Assembly (NCBI GenBank): GCA_050732775.1
Contig: JBOHRN010000020.1
Span: 1 to 64,000 of the forward strand
Reading direction: 5' to 3'
DNA from: JBOHRN01 sp050732775
GTDB taxonomy: Bacteria > Gemmatimonadota > Gemmatimonadetes > Longimicrobiales > Longimicrobiaceae
DNA: 64,000 nt
The notes beneath the pieces were generated by a model. The model worked only from the letters and a program-made list of their open reading frames with translations, was not told the origin of the DNA and did no database searches. A program made the position numbers and the translations under genes. Shown here one piece after another: positions 28,470 through 38,983 of the stretch (its first letter is position 1; every line of letters begins with the position of its first letter).

Positions 28470-29639
28470 CTACTTCAGCAGCGTCTTGGCGATGGTCTGC
28501 AGCTGCATATTGCTGGTCCCTTCGTAGATAGTGCCGATCTTGGAGTCGCGGTAGAACTTCTCTACCGGGTACTCTTTGGTAAAACCGTAACCGCCGTGCA
28601 GGTCTATGCAGGCGGAAGTGACGCGTTGGGCCGCCTCGGAGGAGAACAGCTTGGCCATCGCCCCTTCCCTCAGGAAGGGGACGCCCGCGTCCTTGAGCCG
28701 GGCGGCGTTATAGACCAGCAACCGGGCCGCCTCCAACTCGGTGGCCATGCTGGCGAGCTGGAATTGAACCCCCTGGAAGTCGGCGATCCGCTTGCCGAAC
28801 TGCTGGCGCTCCTGCACGTAGCCGAGGGTGGCGTCGAGCGCCCCTTGGGCCACGCCGATCATCTGGGCGCCGATACCTATCCTACCCTCGTTGAGAGTCT
28901 CGATGGCGGTCTTGTATCCCTTCCCCACCTCTCCCAGCACATTCTCGGCGGGTACCAGACAGCCCTCAAAGATCAGCTCGGTGGTCGAAGAGGCGCGGAT
29001 GCCGAGCTTGTCTTCCTTCTTGCCGACCGAGAAGCCGTCGAACCCTCTCTCGACCATGAAAGCGGTAATGCCCTTGTAGCCGGCCCCGGGGTCCAGGTTG
29101 GCGAAGACTAGGTAGATCCCGGCTTCGGCCCCGTTGGTTATCCACAGCTTGTGGCCGTCCAACCGGTAACCACCGCTGGTCTCGGTGGCGCGGCAGGAAA
29201 GGGCGAAGGCGTCGGACCCCGAACCGGCCTCGGAGAGGGCGTAGGCGCCCACCGTCTCGGAGGCGAGCTGCGGCAGGTACTTGGCCTTGAGGTCGTCGCT
29301 CCCCCAGCGCAGCAGCGCGTTGTTGACCAGGGTATTCTGGACGTCCACGAACACGCCAACGCTGGCGTCGACCCGGGAGAGCTCCTCCACCACCAGCGCG
29401 GCGGTAAAGAACGACGACCCGGCCCCGCCGTACCGTTCGGGGATCTCGATCCCCATCAACCCCAGTTCGAAGAAGTGGGGGATGAGCACAGGGTCGATCT
29501 CCCCCTCCCGGTCCATCTTCATGACCAGGGGCTTGACCTGTTCCTCCGCAAAGTGCCGCACGGTGTCGCGGAACATCGTTTCCTCTTCGCTCAGGACGGT
29601 GAGCGGGGCCCCTTGTACGGGTAGGTCGAGCGTGGCCAT
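28470..29639 (-). CDS. Acyl-CoA dehydrogenase (short/branched-chain type)
   Basis: This 389-aa FAD enzyme performs the first step of acyl-CoA beta-oxidation. Seen are LSEAGSGSDAFALSCRA and WITNGAEAGIYLVFA for FAD contact, RQQFGKRIADFQGVQFQLA, and the catalytic base Glu373 in TIYEGTSNMQLQTIA, the position used by short- and branched-chain enzymes. Full length. No ETF genes lie nearby; the substrate chain is not determinable. Confidence 0.93.
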   Translation of the reverse strand: MATLDLPVQGAPLTVLSEEETMFRDTVRHFAEEQVKPLVMKMDREGEIDPVLIPHFFELGLMGIEIPERYGGAGSSFFTAALVVEELSRVDASVGVFVDVQNTLVNNALLRWGSDDLKAKYLPQLASETVGAYALSEAGSGSDAFALSCRATETSGGYRLDGHKLWITNGAEAGIYLVFANLDPGAGYKGITAFMVERGFDGFSVGKKEDKLGIRASSTTELIFEGCLVPAENVLGEVGKGYKTAIETLNEGRIGIGAQMIGVAQGALDATLGYVQERQQFGKRIADFQGVQFQLASMATELEAARLLVYNAARLKDAGVPFLREGAMAKLFSSEAAQRVTSACIDLHGGYGFTKEYPVEKFYRDSKIGTIYEGTSNMQLQTIAKTLLK

Positions 29640-29732
29640 CGTTTCTCTTAGGGTGCGCGTCGGCCGCAGGCGCGCAACTGAGCGCGCTAAAGGGTAAAAG
29701 TAGGGCCAACGGGGTCGGTTTGTCGAGCTAGG

Positions 29733-31250
29733 CTAGGCGTCATTCCAGAACGGCCGCCACTTCTCGGGGAGTGGCGCGGGGGTGAGCAAGCTCACCCCCA
29801 CCAACGACAGCACCGAGAGCGCCACCGCGGGGTAGGTAACCTCTTGCAGGAAAGGGTGCCAGCCGGCGAAGTACGGCTGGCGGGACAGGTAAAAGGTCCA
29901 CAGCAGGGTGACCCCTCCCCCCGCCGTGATCGAGCAGACGGCGCCCGCGGCGGTCGCCCGCTTCCACAGAAACGCGGCCAAGATGGCGGGCGTGATTCCG
30001 GCCCCGTAGACCAGGTAGGCGGTGTAAGCGGCGGTGAGGATGGTGGGGAACTGCTCCACCAGCAGGTAGGCGACGAAACCGAGCAGGAGGACCATCCCCC
30101 TGCCGATCAGCACCACCCGCCGCTCGGGCGCGTCCCTGTCCAGGAAGCGCTGGTACACGTCACGGGTCAGGTTGGTGGAGGGTACCAGCAGGAAGGAGTC
30201 GGCGGTGGAAACGATGATCGCCATCATGGCGGCCACCAGTATCACTCCCAGTCCCAGGGGGAGCGCGTTGCGGGCGATTTCGGGGATCACGTTCTCGGAG
30301 AGGTTGCCAGCCACATCGGCCGGGCCGCCGGCGAAGAGTTCGGGGATGACGCCTTGCGAGGCGGCGGCCGCGCCGGTGAGACCAAGGAACGAGATCGCGC
30401 TCTCCAGCACGACTACCCCGATCACCCACACCAGCACCGCGGTTTTGGCCGAACCCCCGTCGCGGGCCGAGAAGATGCGCTGGTACATGTTGGCGTCGCC
30501 GAGCAGCAGTAGCATGGTGGGTACCAGGAAAGAGAGCGCGATGATCGGGCCCGAGCGCGTGGCGGTCCGTTCGTTCTCCCAGTTTCCGAACAGCGACCAC
30601 TTTCCGGCTTCCGCGGCGTAGTCGATGACCTGGTCTACCCCACCCACCTGTGCCACTAGCACAGCCAGCGTGGCGAGGATCCCGATAGCCATGATGAGGC
30701 CGTTCACCACGTCGGTGTATACCACCGAGATCATCCCGGCCAACACCGTGTAGCTGATGGCGAAGACGGCAGTGATGACGATGCCGGCCTCGACCGGGAT
30801 GGCCCCGTCGGTGACGATGGAGAGGACCCGCCCGCCGCCCCGGAACTGGTAGGAGACGATGGTCAGGTAGGCTATCACCGTGACCACGGTGGCCAGGACC
30901 GCGGCGGCGGTGTTGTAGCGGGCTTCGAAAATGTCGGGAACGGTTACCTTTCCGAAGTTACGGATGCGCCGCGCGATGAAGTAGACCAGCACTATCCCGG
31001 CCCACGCCCCAGCACTCGACCAGAGCCCGGCCAAGCCGTTCCGGTAGCCGAGCCCGGCGCCGCCGAAGAGGGAGCCGCTACCGATCCAGGTGGCCAGCAG
31101 TGTTCCCACCAGCACGAACCACCCCAGCCGTCGCCCCGCCACCATGAAGTCGGCGCTGTCCTCGACGCTCCGGCTCTTCCACGCGCCCACCCCCAACAGG
31201 GCCAGCAGGTAGAGGATGATGGTGAGCAGGTACGGGTTGGAGAGGATCAT
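29733..31250 (-). CDS. Sodium:solute symporter (SSS family)
   Basis: 505 aa with about 13 hydrophobic segments. The N-terminal ESADFMVAGRRLGWF-like stretch (here DSADFMVAGRRLGWFVLVGT), the Gly/Ser-rich IGSGSLFGGAGLGYRNGLAG region and MMAIIVSTADSFLLVPSTNLTRDVYQRF on TM8 are SSS hallmarks; the Ser/Thr pair in STADS helps bind Na+. The substrate is unclear: could be an amino acid, organic acid or sugar. It lies between the acyl-CoA dehydrogenase and the molybdopterin enzyme with no overlap. Confidence 0.9.
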   Translation of the reverse strand: MILSNPYLLTIILYLLALLGVGAWKSRSVEDSADFMVAGRRLGWFVLVGTLLATWIGSGSLFGGAGLGYRNGLAGLWSSAGAWAGIVLVYFIARRIRNFGKVTVPDIFEARYNTAAAVLATVVTVIAYLTIVSYQFRGGGRVLSIVTDGAIPVEAGIVITAVFAISYTVLAGMISVVYTDVVNGLIMAIGILATLAVLVAQVGGVDQVIDYAAEAGKWSLFGNWENERTATRSGPIIALSFLVPTMLLLLGDANMYQRIFSARDGGSAKTAVLVWVIGVVVLESAISFLGLTGAAAASQGVIPELFAGGPADVAGNLSENVIPEIARNALPLGLGVILVAAMMAIIVSTADSFLLVPSTNLTRDVYQRFLDRDAPERRVVLIGRGMVLLLGFVAYLLVEQFPTILTAAYTAYLVYGAGITPAILAAFLWKRATAAGAVCSITAGGGVTLLWTFYLSRQPYFAGWHPFLQEVTYPAVALSVLSLVGVSLLTPAPLPEKWRPFWNDA

Positions 31251-31306
31251 GGGAAAAAGATAGTGTTACGGAAACGGCTCTTTCTGGTCCGAGGCGCTGG
31301 AGGGGG

Positions 31307-33382
<2,076 letters not shown>

Positions 33383-33460
33383 CCCTTCAATCTACCAGCC
33401 TTTCAGCGCGACCAACACCGGGCCCGGCGGTTGGAGCGGTAATTGCTTCCCGCTCCGGAT

Positions 33461-33883
33461 ATGCCCACCATCTTCACCCGTATCATTGGTGGAGAGATCC
33501 CCGGCCACTTCGTCTGGAGAGACGAGCACGCCGTGGGCTTTCTGTCCATCAACCCGCTGCGGCCGGGTCACACCCTGGTGGTCCCGCGCCAAGAGGTGGA
33601 CCACTGGATAGATCTCGACGACACCCTGGCGGCCCACCTTTTCACCGTGGCCAGGTCGGTCGGCCAGGCGCAAGAGCGCGCCTTCAAACCGGCTCGCATC
33701 GGGATGGCCATCCTGGGAATGGAGGTGCCGCACGTTCACCTGCACCTGGTCCCCATCCAGCGCGAGAGCGACATGCACTTCTCCAACGCGGACCCGCACC
33801 CAGACGCGGACGGCCTGGACCGGGCCGCGGAGCAGATCCGCGCGGCGTTGCGAGAGCTTGGGTACGGCGGGGTGGCGGAGTAG
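33461..33883 (+). CDS. HIT family nucleotide-binding protein
   Basis: A 140-aa protein whose N-terminus TIFTRIIGGEIPGHFVW and C-terminal histidine triad VPHVHLHLVPI (His-x-His-x-His) define the HIT family, usually purine nucleoside phosphoramidases or dinucleotide hydrolases. The ATG at 33461 begins the conserved fold; a TTG 18 bases upstream is possible but unneeded. It is divergent from the molybdopterin enzyme gene (78 bases apart) and ends two bases before the convergent sulfur amino acid lyase gene. Confidence 0.92.
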   Translation: MPTIFTRIIGGEIPGHFVWRDEHAVGFLSINPLRPGHTLVVPRQEVDHWIDLDDTLAAHLFTVARSVGQAQERAFKPARIGMAILGMEVPHVHLHLVPIQRESDMHFSNADPHPDADGLDRAAEQIRAALRELGYGGVAE

Positions 33884-33885
33884 GG

Positions 33886-35103
33886 CTACACCCGGTGTAA
33901 CGCCCTCTCCAGGTCGGCGAGGATGTCTTCGACCTCCTCGATCCCTACCGAGAGGCGGATCAGACCGTCCGTGATGCCAGCCCGTCGCCGCCTCTCCGCG
34001 CTCATGACCGAGTGGGTCATGGAGGCGGGGTGCTGGATGAGGGTGTCCACGGTGCCCAAGCTCACCGCCAGGGTGCACAGCTTCACCAGTTCCATCATCC
34101 GCGCCCCGGCGTCGTAGCCGCCCATTAGCTCGAAGCTTACTATCCCCCCGAAACCGTTCTCCATTTGGCGGCTAGCCAATTGGTGGTGAGGGTGAGACGA
34201 GAGCCCGGGGTAGTGGACTACCCTGACCGCGGAATGACCCTCCAGCCAGACTGCCACCCGCTGGGCGTTCGCGGCGTGGCGCTCCATGCGCACGCCGAGG
34301 GTCTTGAGGCCGCACAGCTGGAGCCAGCAGTCGAAGGGCGAGGGCACGCCGCCGAGGTTCTTGCGGTACGCCTCGACGCGGTCCATGACCTCTCCCGCGC
34401 GCCCCACGGCCGCCCCGCCCACCACCGTCCCGTGGCCGTTGATGTACTTGGTGGTGGAGTGCAGAACCACGTCTACCCCGTGTTCCAAGGGCCGCTGGTG
34501 GTACGGAGTCGCGAAGGTGTTGTCCGCGCACACCAGGGCGCCGGCTTCGTGAGCGGCGCGGCTAAGCTCGCGCAGATCGCAGAGAGTGAGGGTGGGGTTG
34601 GCGGGTGTTTCCAGGTATAGGAGCCGCGTCCCTTCCGCCCTCTGTAGCGCTGCGAGGGCGGCTTCGGTGTCGGAGGCGTCGATCCACGTCGTCTCGATCC
34701 CCAACTCCGGTGCCTGCCCGGCCAGGAACTCGCTGGTGCAACCGTACAGCGCTTCTTGGGCAACCACCCTACCCCCGGCCGCCAGCGCGGTGAGCACGGT
34801 GGAGATGGCCGCCATTCCGCTCCCGAATGCCAGGCAGCGGACTTCGTCCTCGACCCCCCTCCCCTCCAAACGGGCGATGGTCCGCTCCAGAGCCTCCACG
34901 GTGGGGTTGCCGAGCCGGGTGTAGATATGGCTGGCGCCGCCGTCTTCTCCGGTAAAGGCGCGGCGGCCGTGTTCGACACTCTCAAAGTCGAAAGTCGAGG
35001 TCTGGTAGATGGGGGGGGAGTGGGCGTGGTACGGGTCGGGCGCGGGGTAACTCCCCGCGTGGATACAGTCGGTGCCGATGGCGCGCGCCTCAGCTTTGTT
35101 CAT
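33886..35103 (-). CDS. PLP-dependent trans-sulfuration family enzyme, probably methionine gamma-lyase
   Basis: 405 aa of the Cys/Met metabolism PLP family: PIYQTSTFDF, YTRLGNPTVEALE, FGSGMAAIST, ADNTFATPYHQRP and the PLP Lys219 in HSTTKYINGH. Cys122 in ALYGCTSEF matches the active-site cysteine typical of methionine gamma-lyases (the LYGCT signature), rather than the Gly/Ser seen in cystathionine synthases and lyases. If so it degrades methionine to methanethiol, ammonia and 2-oxobutyrate. Cystathionine gamma-synthase remains the alternative. Confidence 0.85.
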   Translation of the reverse strand: MNKAEARAIGTDCIHAGSYPAPDPYHAHSPPIYQTSTFDFESVEHGRRAFTGEDGGASHIYTRLGNPTVEALERTIARLEGRGVEDEVRCLAFGSGMAAISTVLTALAAGGRVVAQEALYGCTSEFLAGQAPELGIETTWIDASDTEAALAALQRAEGTRLLYLETPANPTLTLCDLRELSRAAHEAGALVCADNTFATPYHQRPLEHGVDVVLHSTTKYINGHGTVVGGAAVGRAGEVMDRVEAYRKNLGGVPSPFDCWLQLCGLKTLGVRMERHAANAQRVAVWLEGHSAVRVVHYPGLSSHPHHQLASRQMENGFGGIVSFELMGGYDAGARMMELVKLCTLAVSLGTVDTLIQHPASMTHSVMSAERRRRAGITDGLIRLSVGIEEVEDILADLERALHRV

Positions 35104-35130
35104 GAATGGCTCGGTTCAAGTGTATCCTTG

Positions 35131-36918
35131 CTAATGCACCTCCCGCCGGTTATTGGTTAAGTCGAGGTCCAGTAGCTTCTGTTCCGGGTCCAGCACCACT
35201 TCTTCCGGCCGGCGGTCCGTCACCACCTCCACGGTGAACGACGGCGCGCGCGAGTCCAGTAGTCTCTCTTCGGCTGCCACCTTGAGTGTTACCGGCATCC
35301 AGGCGTCTCCCAGCCGCAACACTTGCACCGTCGTCCGCCAGCGGCCATCGGGCGTGCTGGTGGTCCGCGCCCCGGCGATTCCGTAGTCCAGGGTGTCGGT
35401 GCCGTGGAACCACTGCTCGAAGAACCAGTCGTAATCCCCACCCGTGACGTCGTTGACGGTATTCCGCAGCGACTCCTCGGTGACGTGGCTCAACTGGTAG
35501 CGGTCAAAGTAAGCGCGCAGGATCTCGCGCATGGTGTCCCTGCCCACCAACCAGCGGAGCATGCGCAAGACCACGGCGGTCTTGGAGTAGGTCATGGCCC
35601 CGTACACCGGGTAGCTGGAGAACTCGGCCGCCGGCGTGGCGATCGGTTCGGAGCCCCCCGCCCGCTCAAACTGCCGCATCCCTTCCAGCCGCTGACCCCA
35701 GCTGTCCAGCTCGGGCGCGCCGCGCCACTCCTGGTACCAGCCGTCCAGAAAGGAGGTTAGTCCCTCGTCGAGCCACCCGGCCCGCCACTCGTTGTTGGCC
35801 AACATACCGTGGGCGTACTGGTGGATAAATTCGTGGACGATCAGCCCCTCGGAGGCGGAGCCGTCCATGAAGAGCATGGGGAACTCGGTGCCGCCCGATT
35901 CGAGGCGGTGGAGGTTGGTGACCTGCGGCCAAAGGTAGGGTCCGAAGATGTAGTCGCCCCACTCCATCGCTCTGATCGTCTTCCTCAGCGCCGCGCGCTC
36001 TCCCCACTCCTCACGGGCGCCCGACTGGTAGAGAACGTGGACCGCGACACCGTTCCACACCTCTCCCTCGTAGACGAAGCCGGGGTCGGCGCTCCAGGCG
36101 AAGTGGTGGACGTCCTCGGCTCGCCAGCGGATGCGCTTGCGACCCTCCGCGGGCGCGCCGCTGAGGAGTCCGAGAGAGCGGGCGGGGCGGTGGGGGTAGG
36201 CGTCGCGCTGGTAGCTGATGTTGCTGCCGAAGCCGGGGGCGGCCGCGGCCTCCCAGCCCGGATCGCCCTCCACGGGTACGCCGCTGGCGCCCATCACCTG
36301 GTCGTGCTCCACCTCTAGGGTTACGTCGTAGTCGGCGAACTCTCCGTAAAACTCGCCCTGCGGCATGAGCGGGTGGTGCTGCCACCCCCGCTGGTCGTAC
36401 ACCGCGACCCTTGGGTACCACTGGGCAAAGTCGTAGTGGCGGCCGCGACGACCCTGGCGGCGCGGAGTGGTGGCCAGCCGGGCCCGCCAGTCCATCAGCA
36501 CGGTGGCGCTGGCGCCCGGCGCCAGGACTTCGGGCAGGGGGATGATGGCCACCGTGGAGTCGGGCGCGCCGGGGTAGCGAGCCGTCACCGGCACTCCGTC
36601 CACCTCTACCGAGGTGAACCGTTCAAAGGCGTGTTCGTCCGGTCCCAGCTGCGAGAAGCGCCGCTCGTTGAACAGGAGTTCGCGCCGCGCCCAAGCGCTG
36701 CCCGGCCGGAAGGCGTTCAGGTGCTGGTGGAGGTACAGCCGGTCGAGCGTGTCGCCAGAGTTGTTGGTGTAGACGAGCCGGGCACGGCCGGCGAGCACGT
36801 CGCTCTGCTCGTCCAGAGTAGCCTCGATGCGGTACTCGACCCCCTGGTGAAAAGTTACCGTGTCGGCGTGCTGGGGGGTGACGGCGAAGAGAAAGGCGGC
36901 GAAAGTGGCGGCGGTCAT
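35131..36918 (-). CDS. M1 family zinc metallopeptidase, exported
   Basis: 595 aa with a short signal-like N-terminus (TAATFAAFLFAVTPQHA). The N-terminal beta domain handles GVEYRIEATLDEQSDVLAGRA; the catalytic domain has GTEFPMLFMD, His362-Glu363-Phe-Ile-His366 (VHEFIHQYAHG) and the third ligand Glu385 in WLDEGLTSF, with AMTYSKTAVVLRML downstream. It lacks the large C-terminal domain of aminopeptidase N, as is usual for short bacterial M1 members. Role is probably peptide degradation outside the inner membrane. Confidence 0.9.
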   Translation of the reverse strand: MTAATFAAFLFAVTPQHADTVTFHQGVEYRIEATLDEQSDVLAGRARLVYTNNSGDTLDRLYLHQHLNAFRPGSAWARRELLFNERRFSQLGPDEHAFERFTSVEVDGVPVTARYPGAPDSTVAIIPLPEVLAPGASATVLMDWRARLATTPRRQGRRGRHYDFAQWYPRVAVYDQRGWQHHPLMPQGEFYGEFADYDVTLEVEHDQVMGASGVPVEGDPGWEAAAAPGFGSNISYQRDAYPHRPARSLGLLSGAPAEGRKRIRWRAEDVHHFAWSADPGFVYEGEVWNGVAVHVLYQSGAREEWGERAALRKTIRAMEWGDYIFGPYLWPQVTNLHRLESGGTEFPMLFMDGSASEGLIVHEFIHQYAHGMLANNEWRAGWLDEGLTSFLDGWYQEWRGAPELDSWGQRLEGMRQFERAGGSEPIATPAAEFSSYPVYGAMTYSKTAVVLRMLRWLVGRDTMREILRAYFDRYQLSHVTEESLRNTVNDVTGGDYDWFFEQWFHGTDTLDYGIAGARTTSTPDGRWRTTVQVLRLGDAWMPVTLKVAAEERLLDSRAPSFTVEVVTDRRPEEVVLDPEQKLLDLDLTNNRREVH

Positions 36919-37001
36919 ATGGCTCTCGGTTCGGGTTGAGAGACAAAGTGAAGTGAGGGGCCCTTCGCCGCAACGCCGCTCTCGCGGCGGAGCTCATCCG
37001 C

Positions 37002-37571
37002 TCACGGATCCGGCGGCAGCTCAGCCGCCGCCAGGACTTCCCAGGCCAAAAAGAGCGGGATCAGGTGATAACCCGCCGCACGGATCGCCTCTGCTCCTCC
37101 TTCTTCTCTATCTACCAGCGCCGCGACGGCCAGCACCGTCCCGCCCGCTCCTGCCACCGCCCTTGCCGCCCGTAGGGCGCTTTTTCCGCTGGTGACCACG
37201 TCCTCCACCACCACCACCCGGTCTCCGCTGGCAAAGCACCCCTCGATGACGCGACCCGAGCCGTGCCCCTTCGGCTCCTTGCGAACCGAAAAGGCGTGCA
37301 CGGCCGGCCCCTCTCCGTGACTGGCGTGGGCGATGGCGTAAGCTAGGGGATCGGCCCCCATGGTGAGCCCGCCGACCGCGTCGGGTCCCAACCCGGCGCC
37401 CCGGATGGCGCCGAGTACCAGCCGTCCAGCCAGCCACTGTCCCTCGGCGTGGGTGGTGGTGCGCCGGGCGTCCAGGTAGTAACTGCTCTTGACTCCGGAA
37501 GCCAGGGTAAAGTCGCCGCGGCGTACGGACCGCCCGGCCAGGAGCCGGAGTAGACGGTCTCTGTCAGTCAT
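37002..37571 (-). CDS. pyrE: Orotate phosphoribosyltransferase
   Basis: This 189-aa enzyme makes orotidine 5'-phosphate from orotate and PRPP. It shows FTLASGVKSSYYLDAR, GLTMGADPLAYAIA, VRKEPKGHGSGRVIEG (flexible catalytic loop) and the PRPP-binding motif VVVVEDVVTSGKSAL. Full length. It lies 27 bases downstream of a small hypothetical gene and is probably cotranscribed with it and the SIMPL gene, though these are not pyrimidine genes. Confidence 0.95.
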   Translation of the reverse strand: MTDRDRLLRLLAGRSVRRGDFTLASGVKSSYYLDARRTTTHAEGQWLAGRLVLGAIRGAGLGPDAVGGLTMGADPLAYAIAHASHGEGPAVHAFSVRKEPKGHGSGRVIEGCFASGDRVVVVEDVVTSGKSALRAARAVAGAGGTVLAVAALVDREEGGAEAIRAAGYHLIPLFLAWEVLAAAELPPDP

Positions 37572-37598
37572 TTCACCGCGGGAGTGAAAGCCTCACTC

Positions 37599-37883
37599 CT
37601 ACTCATCCAGCGAGAGCCACAGCGAGGGCATGGTCTCGGGCGGAAAGCTCCGGTCCAACCGCCCCAGGGCTTCCCGGCAGGCCGGGTCGTCGAAGGGTTC
37701 GACCTCTCCGAACTCCAGAAACTCGGCGAAGCGGTTCCCGCCGCCCGTGGAGCCGAAACGCCAGGCGCGCATGCCCCGCTCCCCGGCCGCGTCCCGCAAC
37801 GCCCGCCACTCCTGGTCGTACTCCTCCCGGCCCTCCGGCGGCACCCGGCGGCGGGTGTCGAGGAGACGGCGCGCTGCGCTCAC
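37599..37883 (-). CDS. Small conserved-looking protein, function unknown
   Basis: 94 aa from a GTG overlapping the SIMPL gene stop (GTGA). Soluble and charged; contains YDQEWRALRDAAGERGMRAWRF and GGGNRFAEFLEFGE, suggesting a small alpha/beta fold similar in look to ABM or dimeric ferredoxin-like barrels, with a short C-terminus MPSLWLSLDE. I do not recognise it. Translational coupling with neighbours supports it as a real gene. Confidence 0.65.
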   Translation of the reverse strand: MSAARRLLDTRRRVPPEGREEYDQEWRALRDAAGERGMRAWRFGSTGGGNRFAEFLEFGEVEPFDDPACREALGRLDRSFPPETMPSLWLSLDE

Positions 37884-38611
37884 CGCCCCTCGATGTCAAA
37901 GATAACGTTCACGGTGGCCGTGACGGTCTGCTCCTCCGGCTCGATGGGGGTCTCTGGCGCGGCTTCGGCTGCGGCCATCAAGTCTCTAGCCATCGCCCGG
38001 GCGTAGGGAAATACCGGCCGGCTCACGCTGGTGGAGGCGTGCCGGAGCTGCCCCAGCCGCACTCCCAGCGTCGTGGCCAGGGCCCGGGCCGAGACTGCGG
38101 CCCTCTCGGCCGCCCGCCGGAGGGCCTCGACGCTGGCCGCGTGCTGGTCGTCCAGCTCAAAGCGGATACCGTGCATGCGGTTGGCGCCAGCACCCAGGGC
38201 TTGGTCGATGTAGCGCCCCAACTCGTCGAGCTGTCCGGTTCTGAGCGTGACCTGGTTGGTCACCCGGTAGCCCTCGACCCTCGGTTCCTGGCCGCGCGAA
38301 GGCCGGGCATAAACTGGGTAGACACGGTACCCAGAGGTCTCGAGGTCGGTGCGATCCACGCCGGCCGCAACCAGCGCCCGGATCACCCGCTCCATGCGGC
38401 GGGCGTTCTCCTCGCCCGCTTCCCGCGCGCTCTCGGCCCGGGTCTCTACCGCGAAGCTAACCAGCGCCAGGTCGGGCGCCACCCGCACCTCACCCGCGCC
38501 GGTTACTTGGATGGTGCGGGCATCGGTGGGGTATCTATGGGCTTGTTCCTGGGCCGCGAGGGGCGCGGCGGCGAGGGTGAACAGAGCGCAGAGCGCGAAT
38601 CGAGTGTTCAT
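37880..38611 (-). CDS. SIMPL domain (DUF541) periplasmic protein
   Basis: 243 aa with a clear signal peptide (ALCALFTLAAAPLAAQE). The SIMPL domain is evident from IQVTGAGEVRVAPDLALVSFAVET, RVIRALVAAGVDRTDLETSGYRVYPVY, GYRVTNQVTLRTGQLDELG and the C-terminal TVTATVNVIFDI. These proteins oligomerise in the periplasm or outer membrane and have no firmly known role; some are stress-related. First gene of an apparent operon with the 94-aa protein and pyrE. Confidence 0.9.
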   Translation of the reverse strand: MNTRFALCALFTLAAAPLAAQEQAHRYPTDARTIQVTGAGEVRVAPDLALVSFAVETRAESAREAGEENARRMERVIRALVAAGVDRTDLETSGYRVYPVYARPSRGQEPRVEGYRVTNQVTLRTGQLDELGRYIDQALGAGANRMHGIRFELDDQHAASVEALRRAAERAAVSARALATTLGVRLGQLRHASTSVSRPVFPYARAMARDLMAAAEAAPETPIEPEEQTVTATVNVIFDIEGR

Positions 38612-38983
38612 GGTTATAAGCTTCGGAGTAAGACCGGGGCGTGGGGGTAGATACGCCGCCGGGCGGACAAAAGGTCCCGCCCCGGGGGCGCCAGCGCCGC
38701 GAGAGGGTTGGGAAGAGTTCGGCGGGAAAGAGTGGGAGTCGTGCAGAGAAACTGACGATGGGACGTTTCGCGGTCGCTGACTTTCCCGAACTGGTGCCCA
38801 GCGACCAGAGCAAGCCGGGGGCCAGTTCCGTCAAAATAGTGCAGCTCTTTATTTGGCAAGTAGTTTACATAACTATTGATGTCCTGGTGACCCCGCACAT
38901 GGGACACGACAGGTACACGCTGGGACAGTCCGGCCCCGAGCGGGAGCCCGGAGCTACTTGCCGCATGCGGGGTACGCCCCTGC
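38612..38983. other. 372-base intergenic region between SIMPL gene and queE
   Basis: No coding frame here is convincing. An A+T-rich patch at about 38831-38880 stands out in otherwise G+C-rich sequence and may hold the queE promoter (TTGGCA at 38853). A perfect 10-base palindrome CCGCATGCGG lies at 38961-38970, followed by a small GGGG-tacg-CCCC hairpin (38969-38980) right before the queE start, where a ribosome site is missing. I could not recognise a preQ1 riboswitch. Confidence 0.4.

Noticed and set aside
33887..33899. TACACC-C-GGTGTA dyad at the HIT and lyase gene ends
   Set aside because: Short (6-base arms) and within the final codons of the lyase gene, so chance or a weak terminator is a sufficient explanation.
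35104..35130. SAM or other riboswitch upstream of the sulfur amino acid lyase gene
   Set aside because: Only 27 bases separate it from the upstream M1 gene stop on the same strand, too short for a riboswitch.
38612..38983. Coding frames in the gap before queE
   Set aside because: Frames on both strands lack ribosome sites, family-like motifs and sensible composition.
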